A model generated the notes under the pieces. That model did no database searches, was not told where the DNA came from, and saw nothing but the letters and a program-made list of their open reading frames with translations. A program made the position numbers and the translations under genes. From Gambelia wislizenii (Eukaryota; Chordata; Lepidosauria; Squamata; Crotaphytidae), in contig JAUMIR010000001.1 in NCBI GenBank assembly GCA_030847615.1, positions 256,993,187-257,057,186 of the forward strand: a stretch of 64,000 bases of DNA, read 5' to 3'. This document shows, one piece after another, positions 46,450 through 56,857 of the stretch; position 1 is the stretch's first letter, and the number at the start of each line of letters is the position of its first letter.

Positions 46450-46639
46450 TGATTGATCTCAGATTAGATAAGGTGCACCCAGAAAAGTTCCCAGAAACTC
46501 TTTTGTTTTGAGTGTTTTTGGCTAGCTGGCTGAGAAACAATTAAGTTTCAGCCAGGCCCTGTAATATCTTCAAGTAACCTTGAAGTGTTGCCAGCTGTTT
46601 GTGTTTCATAGCTGGAGAATTGTTGACTCAATCAGCAGA

Positions 46640-47390
46640 ATGGCAGATAATAGTCTCGTCTGCTTTGAAAAGCTGGCTGGTGGAAATTATTCAGCATGGA
46701 GTTTATACATGGAGGCTTTATTAATTAAGGACAATTTGTGGCACGTTTTGGAGAATGAAAGTGTGATTCCAGAGGGATCAGAAGATGAAATAGTAGTGTT
46801 CAGACTAGCAGACCAGAAGGCTAGAGCTGCAATTCTCTTATCGCTCAGCCCCTCCCAGTTAATACATGCGTCCCGAGCGAAGACAGCCTTTCAGCTTTGG
46901 AAACGGTCATCAGAATTCATCCTGCCTCTCAAAGATGATATGGACTAAGAGACTTTATAACACAAAGCTGCCTACTGGAGGCTGTTTGAAAGCCCATTTG
47001 GAGGAAATGAGGCAGCTTTTTCAAGAGGTGGCCAATACAGGGGTGGACATTCCAGAAGCCCATAAGTGTTTTATTTTATTGCACAGTTTGCCAAAGGAAT
47101 GGGATTTCCTAATGTACAGTCTGCAGACCACCAGGGAGAGTGATTTGTCTGTAGACCTGGTAGCTGGGTGTATTCTGGAAGAGGTCCGACACAAGCAATT
47201 TGATTCCTGGATGGAGGGGAATAAACAGCCACAAATTAGCAGATGCAATCAGGAGAGCACTGAAACAGAGGCATCTGTGGAGGAGGGAGCCTGCAGCTAC
47301 ATGAAACACTGTTTCAGATGCAAAAAGCCTGGACATTTTCAGAAGGACTGTAAGATGCCTGCACCAGATAGGAGGGGTGCATCCTCTTAG
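46640..47390 (+). pseudogene. copia gag (broken)
   Basis: Starts at ATG 46640 ('MADNSLVCFEKLAGGNY'), the usual copia gag opening with a Lys-Leu-x-Gly-x-Asn-Tyr-x-x-Trp motif. A frameshift near 46940 moves the rest to another frame ('MRQLFQEVANTGV', 'LLHSLPKEWDFL'). It ends with a CCHC zinc knuckle ('CFRCKKPGHFQKDC') that packages RNA, then a TAG at 47388-47390. In intact copia elements gag and pol are one frame, so this stop may also be damage. Gag forms the cytoplasmic particle. Confidence 0.9.
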
Positions 47391-47440
47391 GCTGCAAGCC
47401 ATGCCTTCATAGCACAGCACCATCCTGATGGTACTGAGGA

Positions 47441-50400
47441 AAGAATTTGGTTACTTGATAGTGGGGCCACGCACAATATGGTTAATGACTTACAGTTGTT
47501 AAGCAATGTTAAAAATGCTTCAATAACCAATATTACCCTTGCAGATGGTGCTCCCAGCAAGGTGCAGAAAATGGGCACTGCATGTGTGCCATCTTTTGGT
47601 AAAGATTTTGAAAATATGTTATGTATTAAAAAACCCTAGAGAATTGTATGTTAAATGTGTCCCAAATGACTACTGATGGTTGTAAAGTGACATCTGAGGG
47701 GGAACACTGTACAGTAACAGAAATGCATAACATGAATAATGTCTGTGCAAAAGGGTAAAGAAACATGGGTTGTATTACATGTTGCCTAAAGGGAAGGTGG
47801 CAAATGTGAAACCTGCAGACAATTTGCACCTACATGATAAGTATGTTCATTACTACCACAGGCTAATGGGCTATGTTAGTTACAATGGGTTAAAGGAGCT
47901 AACAAAAGTTTGCCCTGGTCTAAGCATGAAATACTGCCCAAGGTTCTTACAATGTGCTGTGTGCAAGAAAGTTAAGATGAAGGCTTTCCCTATTGCCAAA
48001 AAGACCCAATGTGTCACCAACAGACTCTTTGAAGTTGTCCACACTGATTTAGCAGGCCCCTATAAGCCACTGAAGGGGGTAGCTGCTATTTATTTGTGAT
48101 AGTGGACAGACACACTAGGTACACCTATGTATACTTACTGAAGGAGAAAAATCAGGCTGCAGACAGGTTCCATGAGTGGGTGAACGTGGTGGAATGCAAA
48201 TTTCCTCCTTATAAGGTTTCCAATCTAGTGACAGATAGGGTAGGGGAATTCTTATCCAACAGTCTCAGACCTGGATGCGTAGGAGGGGCATTAGACACGA
48301 GACCACAAACCCAGCATCTCCAGGGGAGGATGGGCTTGCAGAAAGGAAAATTGGGATGTTGAAGTCCATGATGAAGATGCACAAGCCCCAGCTGGGCTGT
48401 GGGGTGAGGCAGTGAAGACTGCTGCTTACCATTTAAATAGACTGTGGATGTCTAGTGTCAACCAGACCCCATACTGTCTATTCTATGGTAGAGCACCAAA
48501 CCTCAAGCACCTAAGGGTTTTTGGACAGTATGCAAATGTACTGATTCACCTTTAACCTAAGGAAGCCTGGGCAGTCTAAAACCAAGAGGCTGCATTTCCT
48601 AGGCTATGAGGGTAATAAGTATGTGTTTTCTCTCCATCCTGGAAAGGTGGTGTTCTCCAGGTGTGCAAACTTTGAAATGCACTCAGGGTGGGACAGATTG
48701 CATTGCAATCAGGAGGTGTTTGTTCCCTTGGAGAAGGATATGCCAACAATTCCCAAAAGTCCCACAAATGGAGGGGTGGTAATGCCTGATGATGAAGGGG
48801 AGGCACAGGAAAAAAGCCTAACACTTCACGTGCCACTCCAACACACACATCACCACAAACAAGCATTGAACCTGACACAGGGAGAGATAGCAGCAGCAGA
48901 GCAAGTGAGGATGAGTCAGGCAGAACTAGGGTGCTCATCCCCAGAAGGTCAATGAGGGTCAGAAAGGCTCCTGACAGATTTGTTGTTCAAGAAGCCAGGC
49001 TATGCAATCTCATGGCAGAGGAGCCTACAAGTTTTCAGGATCTCCTAAAACTTCCCCAGGAAGAGCAGGAGAAGTGGAACTCAGCCATGGAGTCTGTGTT
49101 CGAGTCACTAGTTGAGAGGAAAGTGTTCCAGGTAGTTGAGACCAAAAGGTTGTTGGTTGCAGGTGGGTGTACAAGCTGAAGGACATGCCTGATGGGACAC
49201 AAAAGTGTAAGGCATGCTTAGTTGTGAAAGGCTTTTCATAGGAGCGCTACACCAATTTGACAAAACCTTCTCGCCCACAGCAAAATCAGAAAGTCTTAGG
49301 TTAGCGTTAGCTGTAGCAGGCAAGAGGCAGATGGTTGTGAAACACTTTGACTTTGAAATACCTGAATGCTGATCTTGAAGAGACAGTGTTCGTGGAACAG
49401 GCCTCAGGGTATGACAGTGCAGGTGAGAGCAAGATGTACTTGTTACACAAAGCAGTCTATGGCTTGAAACAAAGCGCACGTTGCTGATACAAGTGCATAC
49501 ACCAAGTTTTGGTGTCACTAGGTTACACAAGGAGCATTGCAGACGCCTGTATGGACTCCAAGGGGGCAGGCGATAGTCCTGTCATGCTAGTTATCTATGT
49601 GGATGACCTTTGTGTGACAGCAAAGAGTGGCAGTAATGTCAAGAAAGTGCAGGTGGAGTTAGAAAGCCGGTTCAAGTTAAAGGACTTAGGCAGCTTGAGA
49701 TGTTATCTAGGAGTAGAGGTAGAAAGAATTGATCTTGGAGAATTTTTCCTAAGTCAGAAGAAGAAAATTGACAGTCTTGTGGCCAAGTGTGGGCTTAGTG
49801 AGGCAAAAGTGGTCAGGATACCAATGACCACTGATTTTGTGAACTTGGAGGCAGAACAGGAATTTGAAAGGCTAGATGTGTACCACTCAGTGGTAGGCAG
49901 TCTGTTGTTTATTGCAAACAACACAAGGCCTGACATCAGTTTTGCAGTTGGGGTGTTCAGCAGAAGAGTCTCCAAGCCAAGGAGGGCGGATTGGGAAGCC
50001 CTGAAGAGGGTTAGATTTCTCAAGGAGACCAGGGACATGTGTTTGAAGCTGACTGGAAGTCAGGTGACCCTGGAGTGCTATGTGGACAACTCTTTTGCTG
50101 CTGAGATGTCAGACAGGAAGTCAGTGACCAGGTTGGTGGTCAGGTATGCAGAAAGCCCCATAGTGTGGAGATCAAGAAAGCAGAACTGTGTGGCCATTAG
50201 AACCTCTGAAGCTGAATTTGCAGCCTTGTCTGAGATGGGAAGTGAGGCACAATGGTTAAGGCAGATGTTTGCAGACCTTGGGGAGCCATGCCAAATGCCT
50301 GTTGAGGTGCATGAGGACTCACAAGCCTGCATAGCTATGGCAGAAGCAAAACAATCTGAAATGCAGGACAAAGTACATTCTGGTATGCTACCAAAATGGG

Positions 50401-50540
50401 AGGCAGTTAATACAAGAAGGTGTGTTGTGTCTGAGGTATTGTCCATCTGAGGACAATGTTGCAGACCTGCTCATTAAAGCCCTTCCAGCAGGAAGCCATG
50501 AGGAGATGGTAAAGAGGCTGGACCTTGTCACTAGTGCGTA
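47441..50540 (+). pseudogene. copia pol: protease, integrase, RT, RNase H (broken)
   Basis: Protease active site 'WLLDSGATHN' (Asp at 47457-47459). A stop follows at about 47637. Integrase zinc region 'HYYHRLMGY...CAVCKK' and the core start 'VVHTDLAGPYKP' lie in 47770-48099; 'VTDRVGEF' (second Asp, with Gly-Glu-Phe) lies in 48096-48362, and 'TPYCLFYGRAPNLKHLRVFG' near 48470-48520. RT begins with 'EEQEKWNSAMESVF' (48931-49179). It is broken around 49180-49500 and has the catalytic 'YVDD' at 49596-49607. RNase H remnants are 'ECYVDNSF' and 'SEAEFAALSEMGSEAQWL'. The last codons run to a TAA near 50538. At least six frame changes or stops. Confidence 0.9.
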
Positions 50541-50653
50541 AAGTGAAAGGTGTCAAAAGGAAAGGTCAACCGACAGATGATTGATGTCCAACAATGTATG
50601 TTAATGATGTTATGTTGTGATGATAAAGTGTCCTGCGCAGTAGTTTGACCATT

Positions 50654-50664
50654 TTGGAGGGGAT
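50654..50664 (+). promoter_or_regulatory. copia polypurine tract
   Basis: TTGGAGGGGAT directly precedes the 3' LTR, the position from which plus-strand DNA is primed. Confidence 0.8.
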
Positions 50665-51051
50665 TGTCAGGAGTTAGAGACTGAACTCCATTATAAAATG
50701 GCTGAAAAACTGCAGAACCATGCTGAGTCATAATGGCTGACTGCATGAACTACCAAGTCATGACTAGTCACTAGAGGGCCCTGTCTTGTAGATGTATGTA
50801 TAAGAGAGCTCAGAACAGAGCTCACTTCCTCCTCTCTTCTCTTCTTGTTAATGCTGAGGCCTAGTGAAGCAGTTTCTCTTCCAATTGTAAATATTTGTAT
50901 ATATTGCAACTGTTTGACTTTGAAGATAAAAGTGTCTCCTGCTTATTTGGACATCAACCAGTCTGTGTGTGAGTATTCTTGGGAACAGGTTGATACTGAG
51001 TCTACTGAGATAGTTTTTTTTGGCTTCTGCTGGGTATTGAGTGTCCTATCA

Positions 51052-51590
51052 CACCAGCCAGCAGCCAGAGGGACTCCAAGCCTGAAGCAGCCTCTTCTCC
51101 CCATTCCACCGGGCCAGAGGGCTGTGGAGGGCCCTGAGGACTTCTGGAAGCAGAGCAGCAGCAGGAGGGGGCGTGGCCAGGAGTGGCTGGCATTTTAAGT
51201 CACTCCCACACCCCTCAGGAACACCAGCCAGCAGCCAGAGGGACTCCAAGCCTGAAGCAGCCTCTTCTCCCCATTCCACCGGGCCAGAGGGCTGTGGAGG
51301 GCCCTGAGGACCTCTGGAAACAGAGCAGCAGCAGGAGGGGGCGTGGCCAGGAGTGGCTGGCATTTTAAGCCACTCCCACACCCCTCAGGAACACCAGCCA
51401 GCAGCCAGAGGGACTCCAAGCCTGAAGCAGCCTCTTCTCCCCATTCCACCGGGCCAGAGGGCTGTGGAGGGCCCTGAGGACTTCTGGAAGCAGAGCAGCA
51501 GCAGGAGGGGGCGTGGCCAGGAGTGGCTAGCATTTTAAGCCACTCCCACACCCCTCAGGAACACCAGCCAGCAGCCAGAGGGACTCCAAG
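51052..51590 (+). promoter_or_regulatory. L2 5' tandem monomers (3 x 170 bp plus 29 bp)
   Basis: Units start at 51052, 51222, 51392 and 51562 with the phrase CACCAGCCAGCAGCCAGAGG. They differ at only two or three positions each. Each unit contains GGGGGCGTGGCC (near 51167, 51337, 51507), a good Sp1/KLF-type site. Like the monomers of mouse L1, they are likely a modular promoter; that is inference. Overlapping short frames on both strands within the monomers are artefacts of the repeat. Confidence 0.85.
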
Positions 51591-54500
51591 CTTGCAATTG
51601 GCGTCAGCTGAGGCCGGGGATGGAGTGGGGGCGGAAATTGGAGTTGTGCTGGGGAAAGGGAGGTATGGTCGGAACAGAGTGAACAGATGGTACAAAAGAA
51701 GGCGGGATCGCTGTTTGTTAGCTATCCCACCTTCAGTTCACCCTGTTTCCCGGAATGGATTGGAGAGCGTACCAACCATTCCACAGAACCTTACTTTGCT
51801 CCTCTGCAATGCCAGGTCGGTTAAGAATAAAACTCATATTATTTACGATCTACTCTTGGATGAGGATGCCGACCTGGCGTGCTTCACAGAAACCTGGCTG
51901 GGAGAGGATAGTGCTGTCACGTGGGCGCAGGCCCTCCCAGCCAGGTATTCTGTCAGTGAGCAGGTGAGGGGAAGTGGGCGGGGGGGCGGAGTGGCTCTGG
52001 TTTATAAGAACAATCTGACCTTGACCAGGATACCTGTCCGAAACACAGTCCACTTTGAGTGTATGTACCTTAGTCTGAGGACCAGGGATAGTTTGGGGAT
52101 TCTGCTAGTATACCGACCACCCCGTTGTCTAGCAGACTCCCTAACCGAGCTGACACAGCTGGTCTCAGAGTTGCTCTTGGAGTCTCCCAGACTTTTAGTT
52201 TTGGGGGACTTCAACATTCCACTTGAGAACAGCTTGACAAATTTGACTGGTGCAGCTCGGGAGTTCATGGAAACCATGACAAACATGGGCCTATCCCAAA
52301 TGGTCATTGGGCCCACACATTGTGCGGGTCATACCCTCGATGCGGTTTTCAGTACGGAACAGGAATATCCGTGGGCGGAGGTTATAAAAACCACCGCATT
52401 GTCATGGACGGATCATTTCCTGGTCAAGATGGAGCTAAGAGCCACTGTCTGCCCCACCGGGGGTGGTGGACCTATTAGAATGGTCCGCCTTCAAAGGCTA
52501 ATGGAACCAATAGGATTCCAGAAAGCCTTGGAGGGTTTAATGGTTGGTAACGCCGGTGACCCTGTCGAAACTTTGGTTAATACCTGGAACAACGATCTTA
52601 CCAAGGCTATCGACATGATCGCTCCCAAGCGTCCTTTCCAACCCGCTTCAAACCGTAAGCCATGGTATACAGCAGAGCTTAGGAAAATGAAGCGGGTTGG
52701 ACAACGACTAGAGAGCAACTGGCGGAAAACTCGACTCTTATCCGACAGGACTCGTCATAGGAACTTTCTTTGGTCCTATCGAGAGGCAATACGTGCAGCA
52801 CAGCGATCCTTCTCCTCTGCACATATTGCGTCTGCAGAGTCCCGTCCAGCAGAGCTGTTTAGGGTGGTAAGGGAGATGACGCAGGTTATTCCTGCGCAGA
52901 ACCCGTTGCTTAACCCAACGACGGCCTGCTGTGACGCGTTTAACAATTTCTTTGCAGATAAAATCTCTCAGATAAGAGCCGACTTAGATACCAGTAATTT
53001 GGCAGAAACAATTGACGAGGTGTCCATCAACTCCGTTGATGTCAGTTTACTGGATCAATTTCAATCTGTGAGTACTGAGGACGTGGACAAGCTACTTGGT
53101 AGGGTTAGGAAGATGACCTGCCCTCTCGATCCTTGCCCTTCATGGCTGGCCATCCAGGGGGGGACTGCCTTGATGATGTTCCTTAAGGACATCATCAATG
53201 CATCCCTCAGAGAAGGGTGTGTTCCATCTTGTTTAAAGGAAGCAGCCATTAGGCTGCTCCTGAAAAAATCTTCCCTTGACCCCCTGGACATGAACAACTA
53301 TAGGCCGGTTTCTGTGTTACCATTCTTGAGCAAAGTGATCGAGAGGGCAGTTGCGCTTCAACTCCAAGTGGTCTTGGATGAAACCGATTATCTAGACCCA
53401 TTTCAAACTGGCTTTAGGACGGGATTTGGAGTTGAGACTGCCATGGTTGCCTTGACTGATGACCTGCGTCTAAGCATTGACAGGGGTAGTGTGACCCTGT
53501 TGGTGCTTTTAGACATCTCAGCGGCTTTCGATACGATAGATCATAGCATCCTCTTGGATCGCTTGAGGGGGTTAGGAATCGGAGGCACTGCGCTCGAGTG
53601 GTTCCGGTCCTTCCTCTCGGGCAGGTCCCAGAGGGTGTTGCTCGGGGACAGCTGCTCCAGCAGAAAGGAGCTTACTTGTGGTGTTCCACAGGGCACCATC
53701 CTGTCCCCGATGCTGTTTAACATTTATATGAAGCCGCTGGGTGAGATTATTCGCAGTTATGGGGCTGGGTGTTATCAGTACGCTGATGACACCCAGATCT
53801 ATTTCTCCTTGCCCCGATCATCGGCCTCGAATTCCGATGGCGTCTCTCCTCTTAATGATTGTCTTAAAGCAGTAATGGGCTGGATGAGGAAAAACAGATT
53901 GAGATTAAATCCAGATAAAACGGAGGTGCTCACAGTAGCGGCCCCCAAACCAGGAGTTGGGTTGCAACCTCCAGTCCTGGACGGGGTCACGCTCTCCGTT
54001 AAGGACTGTGTTCGCAGTTTGGGGGTGCTCCTTGATTCATCACTTCAGATGACGAGTCAGGTGAATGCGACAGTCAGGAACGCCTGTTATCAGCTTCGGC
54101 TGATACGCCAGCTGCACCATTTCCTGGAAGTAAGGGACCTCGAGACTGTGGTGCACGCGCTGGTAACCTCCCGTCTAGATTTCTGCAATGTGCTCTACAT
54201 GGGGCTGCCCTCATGCTTGGTCCGGAAACTTCAGTTGGTACAAAATATGGCAGCCAGAGTGGTCTCGGGAACATCTCGGAGAGACCATATAACTCCAGTA
54301 TTAAAATCTCTCCACTGGCTGCCAATCAGTTTCCGGGCCCAGTATAAGGTGTTGGTTATTACCTTTAAAGCCCTAAATGGCTTGGGTCCAACTTATCTTC
54401 GGAACTGCCTCCTCCCATACAATCCTCCCCGCGCACTCCGGTCCTCTGGGAGGAATTTGCTTCAGCCACAAAAATCTAGGCTGTCTGCAACCTCCCAGAG

Positions 54501-54627
54501 GGCCTTTTCAGTAATCGCCCCCAAATTGTGGAATGACCTGCCGAATGAGATCCGTCAGATAACAAGCCTGAGTGGCTTTAAAAAAGCACTAAAGACGGAT
54601 CTCTTTCGGCAGGCCTTTCCTAATTAG
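51478..54627 (+). CDS. L2 ORF: APE endonuclease-reverse transcriptase
   Basis: The frame is open from 51478 (after TGA 51475-51477). Counting from GTG 51523 it has 1034 codons. Endonuclease: 'LLLCNARSVKNK' (about residue 90), 'FTETWL' (Glu 123), 'LVYRPP', 'LGDFN' (Asp 229, Asn 231), 'GHTLDAVFS' and 'TDHFLV'. RT: 'NNYRPVSVLPF', 'LLDISAAFDTID' (Asp 664), 'GVPQGTILSP', 'YADD' (residues 753-756, bases 53779-53790). The C-terminus has 'SLHWLPI' and 'APKLWNDLP', typical of L2. It nicks DNA and copies its own RNA at the break in the nucleus. Oddity: there is no in-frame ATG before the endonuclease, so the start is unclear. No ORF1 is visible. All catalytic residues look intact. Confidence 0.95.
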   Translation, partial: GLLEAEQQQEGAWPGVASILSHSHTPQEHQPAARGTPSLQLASAEAGDGVGAEIGVVLGKGRYGRNRVNRWYKRRRDRCLLAIPPSVHPVSRNGLESVPTIPQNLTLLLCNARSVKNKTHIIYDLLLDEDADLACFTETWLGEDSAVTWAQALPARYSVSEQVRGSGRGGGVALVYKNNLTLTRIPVRNTVHFECMYLSLRTRDSLGILLVYRPPRCLADSLTELTQLVSELLLESPRLLVLGDFNIPLENSLTNLTGAAREFMETMTNMGLSQMVIGPTHCAGHTLDAVFSTEQEYPWAEVIKTTALSWTDHFLVKMELRATVCPTGGGGPIRMVRLQRLMEPIGFQKALEGLMVGNAGDPVETLVNTWNNDLTKAIDMIAPKRPFQPASNRKPWYTAELRKMKRVGQRLESNWRKTRLLSDRTRHRNFLWSYREAIRAAQRSFSSAHIASAESRPAELFRVVREMTQVIPAQNPLLNPTTACCDAFNNFFADKISQIRADLDTSNLAETIDEVSINSVDVSLLDQFQSVSTEDVDKLLGRVRKMTCPLDPCPSWLAIQGGTALMMFLKDIINASLREGCVPSCLKEAAIRLLLKKSSLDPLDMNNYRPVSVLPFLSKVIERAVALQLQVVLDETDYLDPFQTGFRTGFGVETAMVALTDDLRLSIDRGSVTLLVLLDISAAFDTIDHSILLDRLRGLGIGGTALEWFRSFLSGRSQRVLLGDSCSSRKELTCGVPQGTILSPMLFNIYMKPLGEIIRSYGAGCYQYADDTQIYFSLPRSSASNSDGVSPLNDCLKAVMGWMRKNRLRLNPDKTEVLTVAAPKPGVGLQPPVLDGVTLSVKDCVRSLGVLLDSSLQMTSQVNATVRNACYQLRLIRQLHHFLEVRDLETVVHALVTSRLDFCNVLYMGLPSCLVRKLQLVQNMAARVVSGTSRRDHITPVLKSLHWLPISFRAQYKVLVITFKALNGLGPTYLRNCLLPYNPPRALRSSGRNLLQPQKSRLSATSQRAFSVIAPKLWNDLPNEIRQITSLSGFKKALKTDLFRQAFPN

Positions 54628-54918
54628 ATCCCGGCCTCAGGGGATCCTGGCCTCTTCTAGGCTGCTGGCCATTTATTATATTTTATTGTATTTATAGTTT
54701 TAAATGTGATTTTAGATTAGTTGTTTTAATTTATATTTGTTTAATGTTTTTTTATGGGGGAGGGTGGGAGTGGGGGTGTTTAGGGATTTTATTTGTATTG
54801 TATTTTAAATTTTTTAAGCCGCCCCGATTGTTTTAACAGAGGGGCGGGGTATAAATAAATTTTATTATTATTATTATTATTACTATCATCCCCTGACACT
54901 TCTCTCACAGATTTTCCC

Positions 54919-55575
54919 TTGTTGTTGATTCTCCTGGTAATATTACCTCACTTTTTGACTTGGACTATTCTGGTTTATGATTTTGGATCTCCTTTTGGCT
55001 TGGTTGTCCTGTGGATGGGGGTGTTTGCCTTCTCGGCAACATGTCTTCCTCAGGATTTTTTCAAGCATTGTGTAGAATGTTCTGCTAAAATACCTGAGAC
55101 AGATGGACACGGGAAGTGTCAACTTTGTCATGGCGAAGGCCATAATGTGGCAGCTTGTCACCACTGTAAGGCTTTCATGCATCAAGCATGTCATAATAGG
55201 GAATCTAGGTTAAAGGCCTTGCTATATGAGCATGCCCTTACGCATGTGAAGCCTTCTAAGCCACCCCATATGTCCCAAACATTGAGGAGGTCTATTTCTT
55301 TTCTGAAGCCTGGACCTTCTTCCACTCCATCTAGAGCCTGTTCAGTGCTCAGTTCAGTGGTTGTCAGTACCGACTCTGGTACCACTTCTACGGTTTCAAT
55401 GGAGCACCATCCTGGTACTGACTCTTCAGTTCCAGACAAGAGTAAGCTGACTGTTCAGCCTGCTAAGAAGAAGAAGAAGAAGAAACACCAGGAGGCTTCT
55501 CCACAGGCGTTGCTGGCTCTCTTGACTCCAAGTGTCCATCAAGCAGCCCCAAGAGTCCATCTCTACAGCAGATAG
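54919..55575 (+). pseudogene. DIRS gag-like ORF1 (N-terminus shifted)
   Basis: Open frame with the Cys/His-rich DIRS ORF1 motif: 'CVECSAKIPETDGHGKC', 'CHGEGHNVAAC' and 'CHHCKAFMHQAC', then 'RESRLKALLYEHAL'. A Ser/Thr/Pro-rich stretch and a Lys run follow. The likely native start is ATG 55041, in the adjacent frame; a one-base change in the T run at 55055-55061 separates it from this frame. The copia insertion lies upstream, in the DIRS leader, not in this gene. Function in DIRS: particle/nucleic-acid binding, by analogy only. Confidence 0.75.
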
Positions 55576-55775
55576 AGACTGTTCAGGCATGGTTCCTGTG
55601 ATGGGACACTCCTCCAGCAATCTTTGTGATTCGCCTGAAGTGAAAGTTGTGGAGGTCCCATTGAAGGGAATAACAATGTTGTCTGACCAAGCTCAAATGA
55701 CAGAGTATTGGTTGGATGATGAGCTCTCTGATGTGCATGTGATCCAGGTCTCCCGCAAAGTGTTGTTGGATCAAA

Positions 55776-55982
55776 GGCTATTATCACACTACACTGTTAT
55801 AGTGCTATTATTCCACTTTAACTGCTCTGGCTGCTTCCTGTGGAATTCTGGAGTTTGTAGCTCTCTGGCTGAGAACGCTAAATGCCCGTCCCTAAACTGC
55901 AAATCCCAGGATTACACAGGAGGCGGCCTTAGCAGTTAAAGTGGAATAATAGTGCTACAACAGTGTAGTGTGATAATCTTGT
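55776..55982. mobile_element. Fold-back element inside DIRS
   Basis: Arms 'attatcacactacactgtt' and 'acagtgtagtgtgataat', and 'ttccactttaactgct' and 'agcagttaaagtggaa', are inverted. Same family as 39717-40189 without the inner insertion. It separates the gag and recombinase remnants. Confidence 0.85.
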
Positions 55983-56141
55983 GAGTGAATTGAATCTGAA
56001 GGAACCGAGTGCATCACATCCGAAGGAGCTTCCATTCAAACCACTTTCTCCAGTACTGAAGTGCACCTGATCATGTAGGGATGATCGAGACTGTCACTCC
56101 TTCTCGAAGAAACTCTCAGTCCCCATCTTGACAAGAAGTGA

Positions 56142-56410
56142 TTGTTCACATATTATGAAAGATGCAGGAAATGTCATCCTGTATCTCCACAGAGGTTTTT
56201 TAAATGGTTGTCCTCTGCCATCAAACTGTCCTACAACCTTTCTGGGAAGCAGCCTCTGGTGAGCCTTTGGAGCCACTCTACAAGAGTGGTCAAGGCCTCT
56301 ATAGCTTTTCTCTCAGGGGTCCCAATCCCTGACATTAGTTGGACAGTGGTGGGCCACACCACTTACCTTTTTCTCCCACTACAAGGTTGATACTGCAGTC
56401 AGCTCTGCAG
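56142..56410 (+). pseudogene. DIRS tyrosine recombinase C-terminus
   Basis: 'LWSHSTRVVKASIAFLSGV' holds the HxxR pair (His 56273-56275, Arg 56282-56284) of tyrosine recombinases, followed by 'PIPDISWTVVGHTTYLF', as in DIRS integrases. The nucleophile would be the Tyr codon 56380-56382 ('SHYKVD'), which lies in another frame, so a frameshift breaks the catalytic end. The N-terminal part, RT and RNase H are absent. This enzyme normally integrates a circular DNA without target duplication. Confidence 0.7.
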
Positions 56411-56763
56411 CTACAGTTGGCTGTGCAGTTTTGCTTTCCTGTGTTTCTTGAATATGTTCTTGTTTGACATGCACTTTGCCTACTCTGTCTGTTGTATGCA
56501 ATGCATTCTACTCAATGGGTTTCTGGCTGCATGCAAGCAGTCTTCCCACGGCTTTCTGACAATGGTTCTTATATTACATTTGAAGGTCATTTCTTTAATC
56601 TGCACCCTTTCCTTCAGTCATTCCATTATGTGTTAATACACTTTTTTGATTTGACTCTCCTGTGTGTTGTTTTTCTTTGGCAGTTGGGAGGTTGTATTAC
56701 TTTCCTGGGGTATACTGAGCAGTACACCCCACCTCCTTTTGGTATAGTTTGCTAATCCCCTAT
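56411..56763. other. DIRS 3' region, no intact gene
   Basis: Worn sequence between the recombinase and the internal complementary region. Cys/Leu-rich short frames here show no domain. Confidence 0.5.
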
Positions 56764-56857
56764 TTGTGTGGATTTACAGAAACCACAAAGAAGAAAGACA
56801 GGTTGTTTACCTGTAACTGTAGTTCTTTGAGTGGTTACCTGTGAATGCACACAATCC
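56764..56857 (+). repeat. DIRS internal complementary region
   Basis: 'atttgtgtggatttacagaa' and 'accacaaag' are complementary to the left terminal repeat near 45780-45805. 'ggttgtttacctgtaactgt' and 'agttctttgagtggt' are complementary to the right end (57070-57110). In DIRS elements this region templates joining of the two ends into a circle. Confidence 0.8.

Larger units (their letters stand above)
51046..54888 (+). mobile_element. L2 LINE, near full length, with duplication CTATCA
   Basis: CTATCA at 51046-51051 and 54883-54888 brackets 51052-54882. The 5' part is tandem monomers, then one long frame. The 3' UTR (54628-54860) ends with the hairpin 'gccgccccgattg...ggggcggggt' and ATAAATAAATTTTATTATT. 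That tail is typical of reptile L2 and is echoed at 21000-21063. Intact frame and clean borders make it the youngest element in the window. Confidence 0.95.
50665..54898 (+). repeat. copia 3' LTR, split by L2
   Basis: The LTR runs 50665-51051, is interrupted by L2, and ends with the last ten bases at 54889-54898. Joined, it would be about 397 bp against 400 in the 5' LTR. A 5-bp deletion ('aggcc' missing near 50769) and a GT insertion near 50970 are visible. Confidence 0.95.
46028..54903 (+). mobile_element. Ty1/copia LTR retrotransposon with nested L2
   Basis: Flanked by the 5-bp duplication CTTCT (46028-46032 and 54899-54903). Order: 5' LTR, primer-binding site, gag, protease, integrase, reverse transcriptase, RNase H, polypurine tract, 3' LTR. 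Integrase before RT is the copia order. The two LTRs differ by about two dozen substitutions and two short indels over about 390 bp (hand count, near 6%). Many differences are C/T or G/A. The internal region is about 4.2 kb and broken in many places, so the copy is dead. Confidence 0.95.

Noticed and set aside
51002..51551. Minus-strand 63-118-codon frames in the monomers
   Set aside because: Repeat of one chance frame with the 170-bp period; no domain and no conservation argument.
51052..51590. CRISPR array or satellite array
   Set aside because: Units are contiguous without spacers and are tied to the L2 5' end by the target duplication.
46028..54903. Gypsy or endogenous retrovirus
   Set aside because: Integrase precedes RT, the gag and RT motifs are copia type, there is no env frame, and the primer site matches the copia half-tRNA type.
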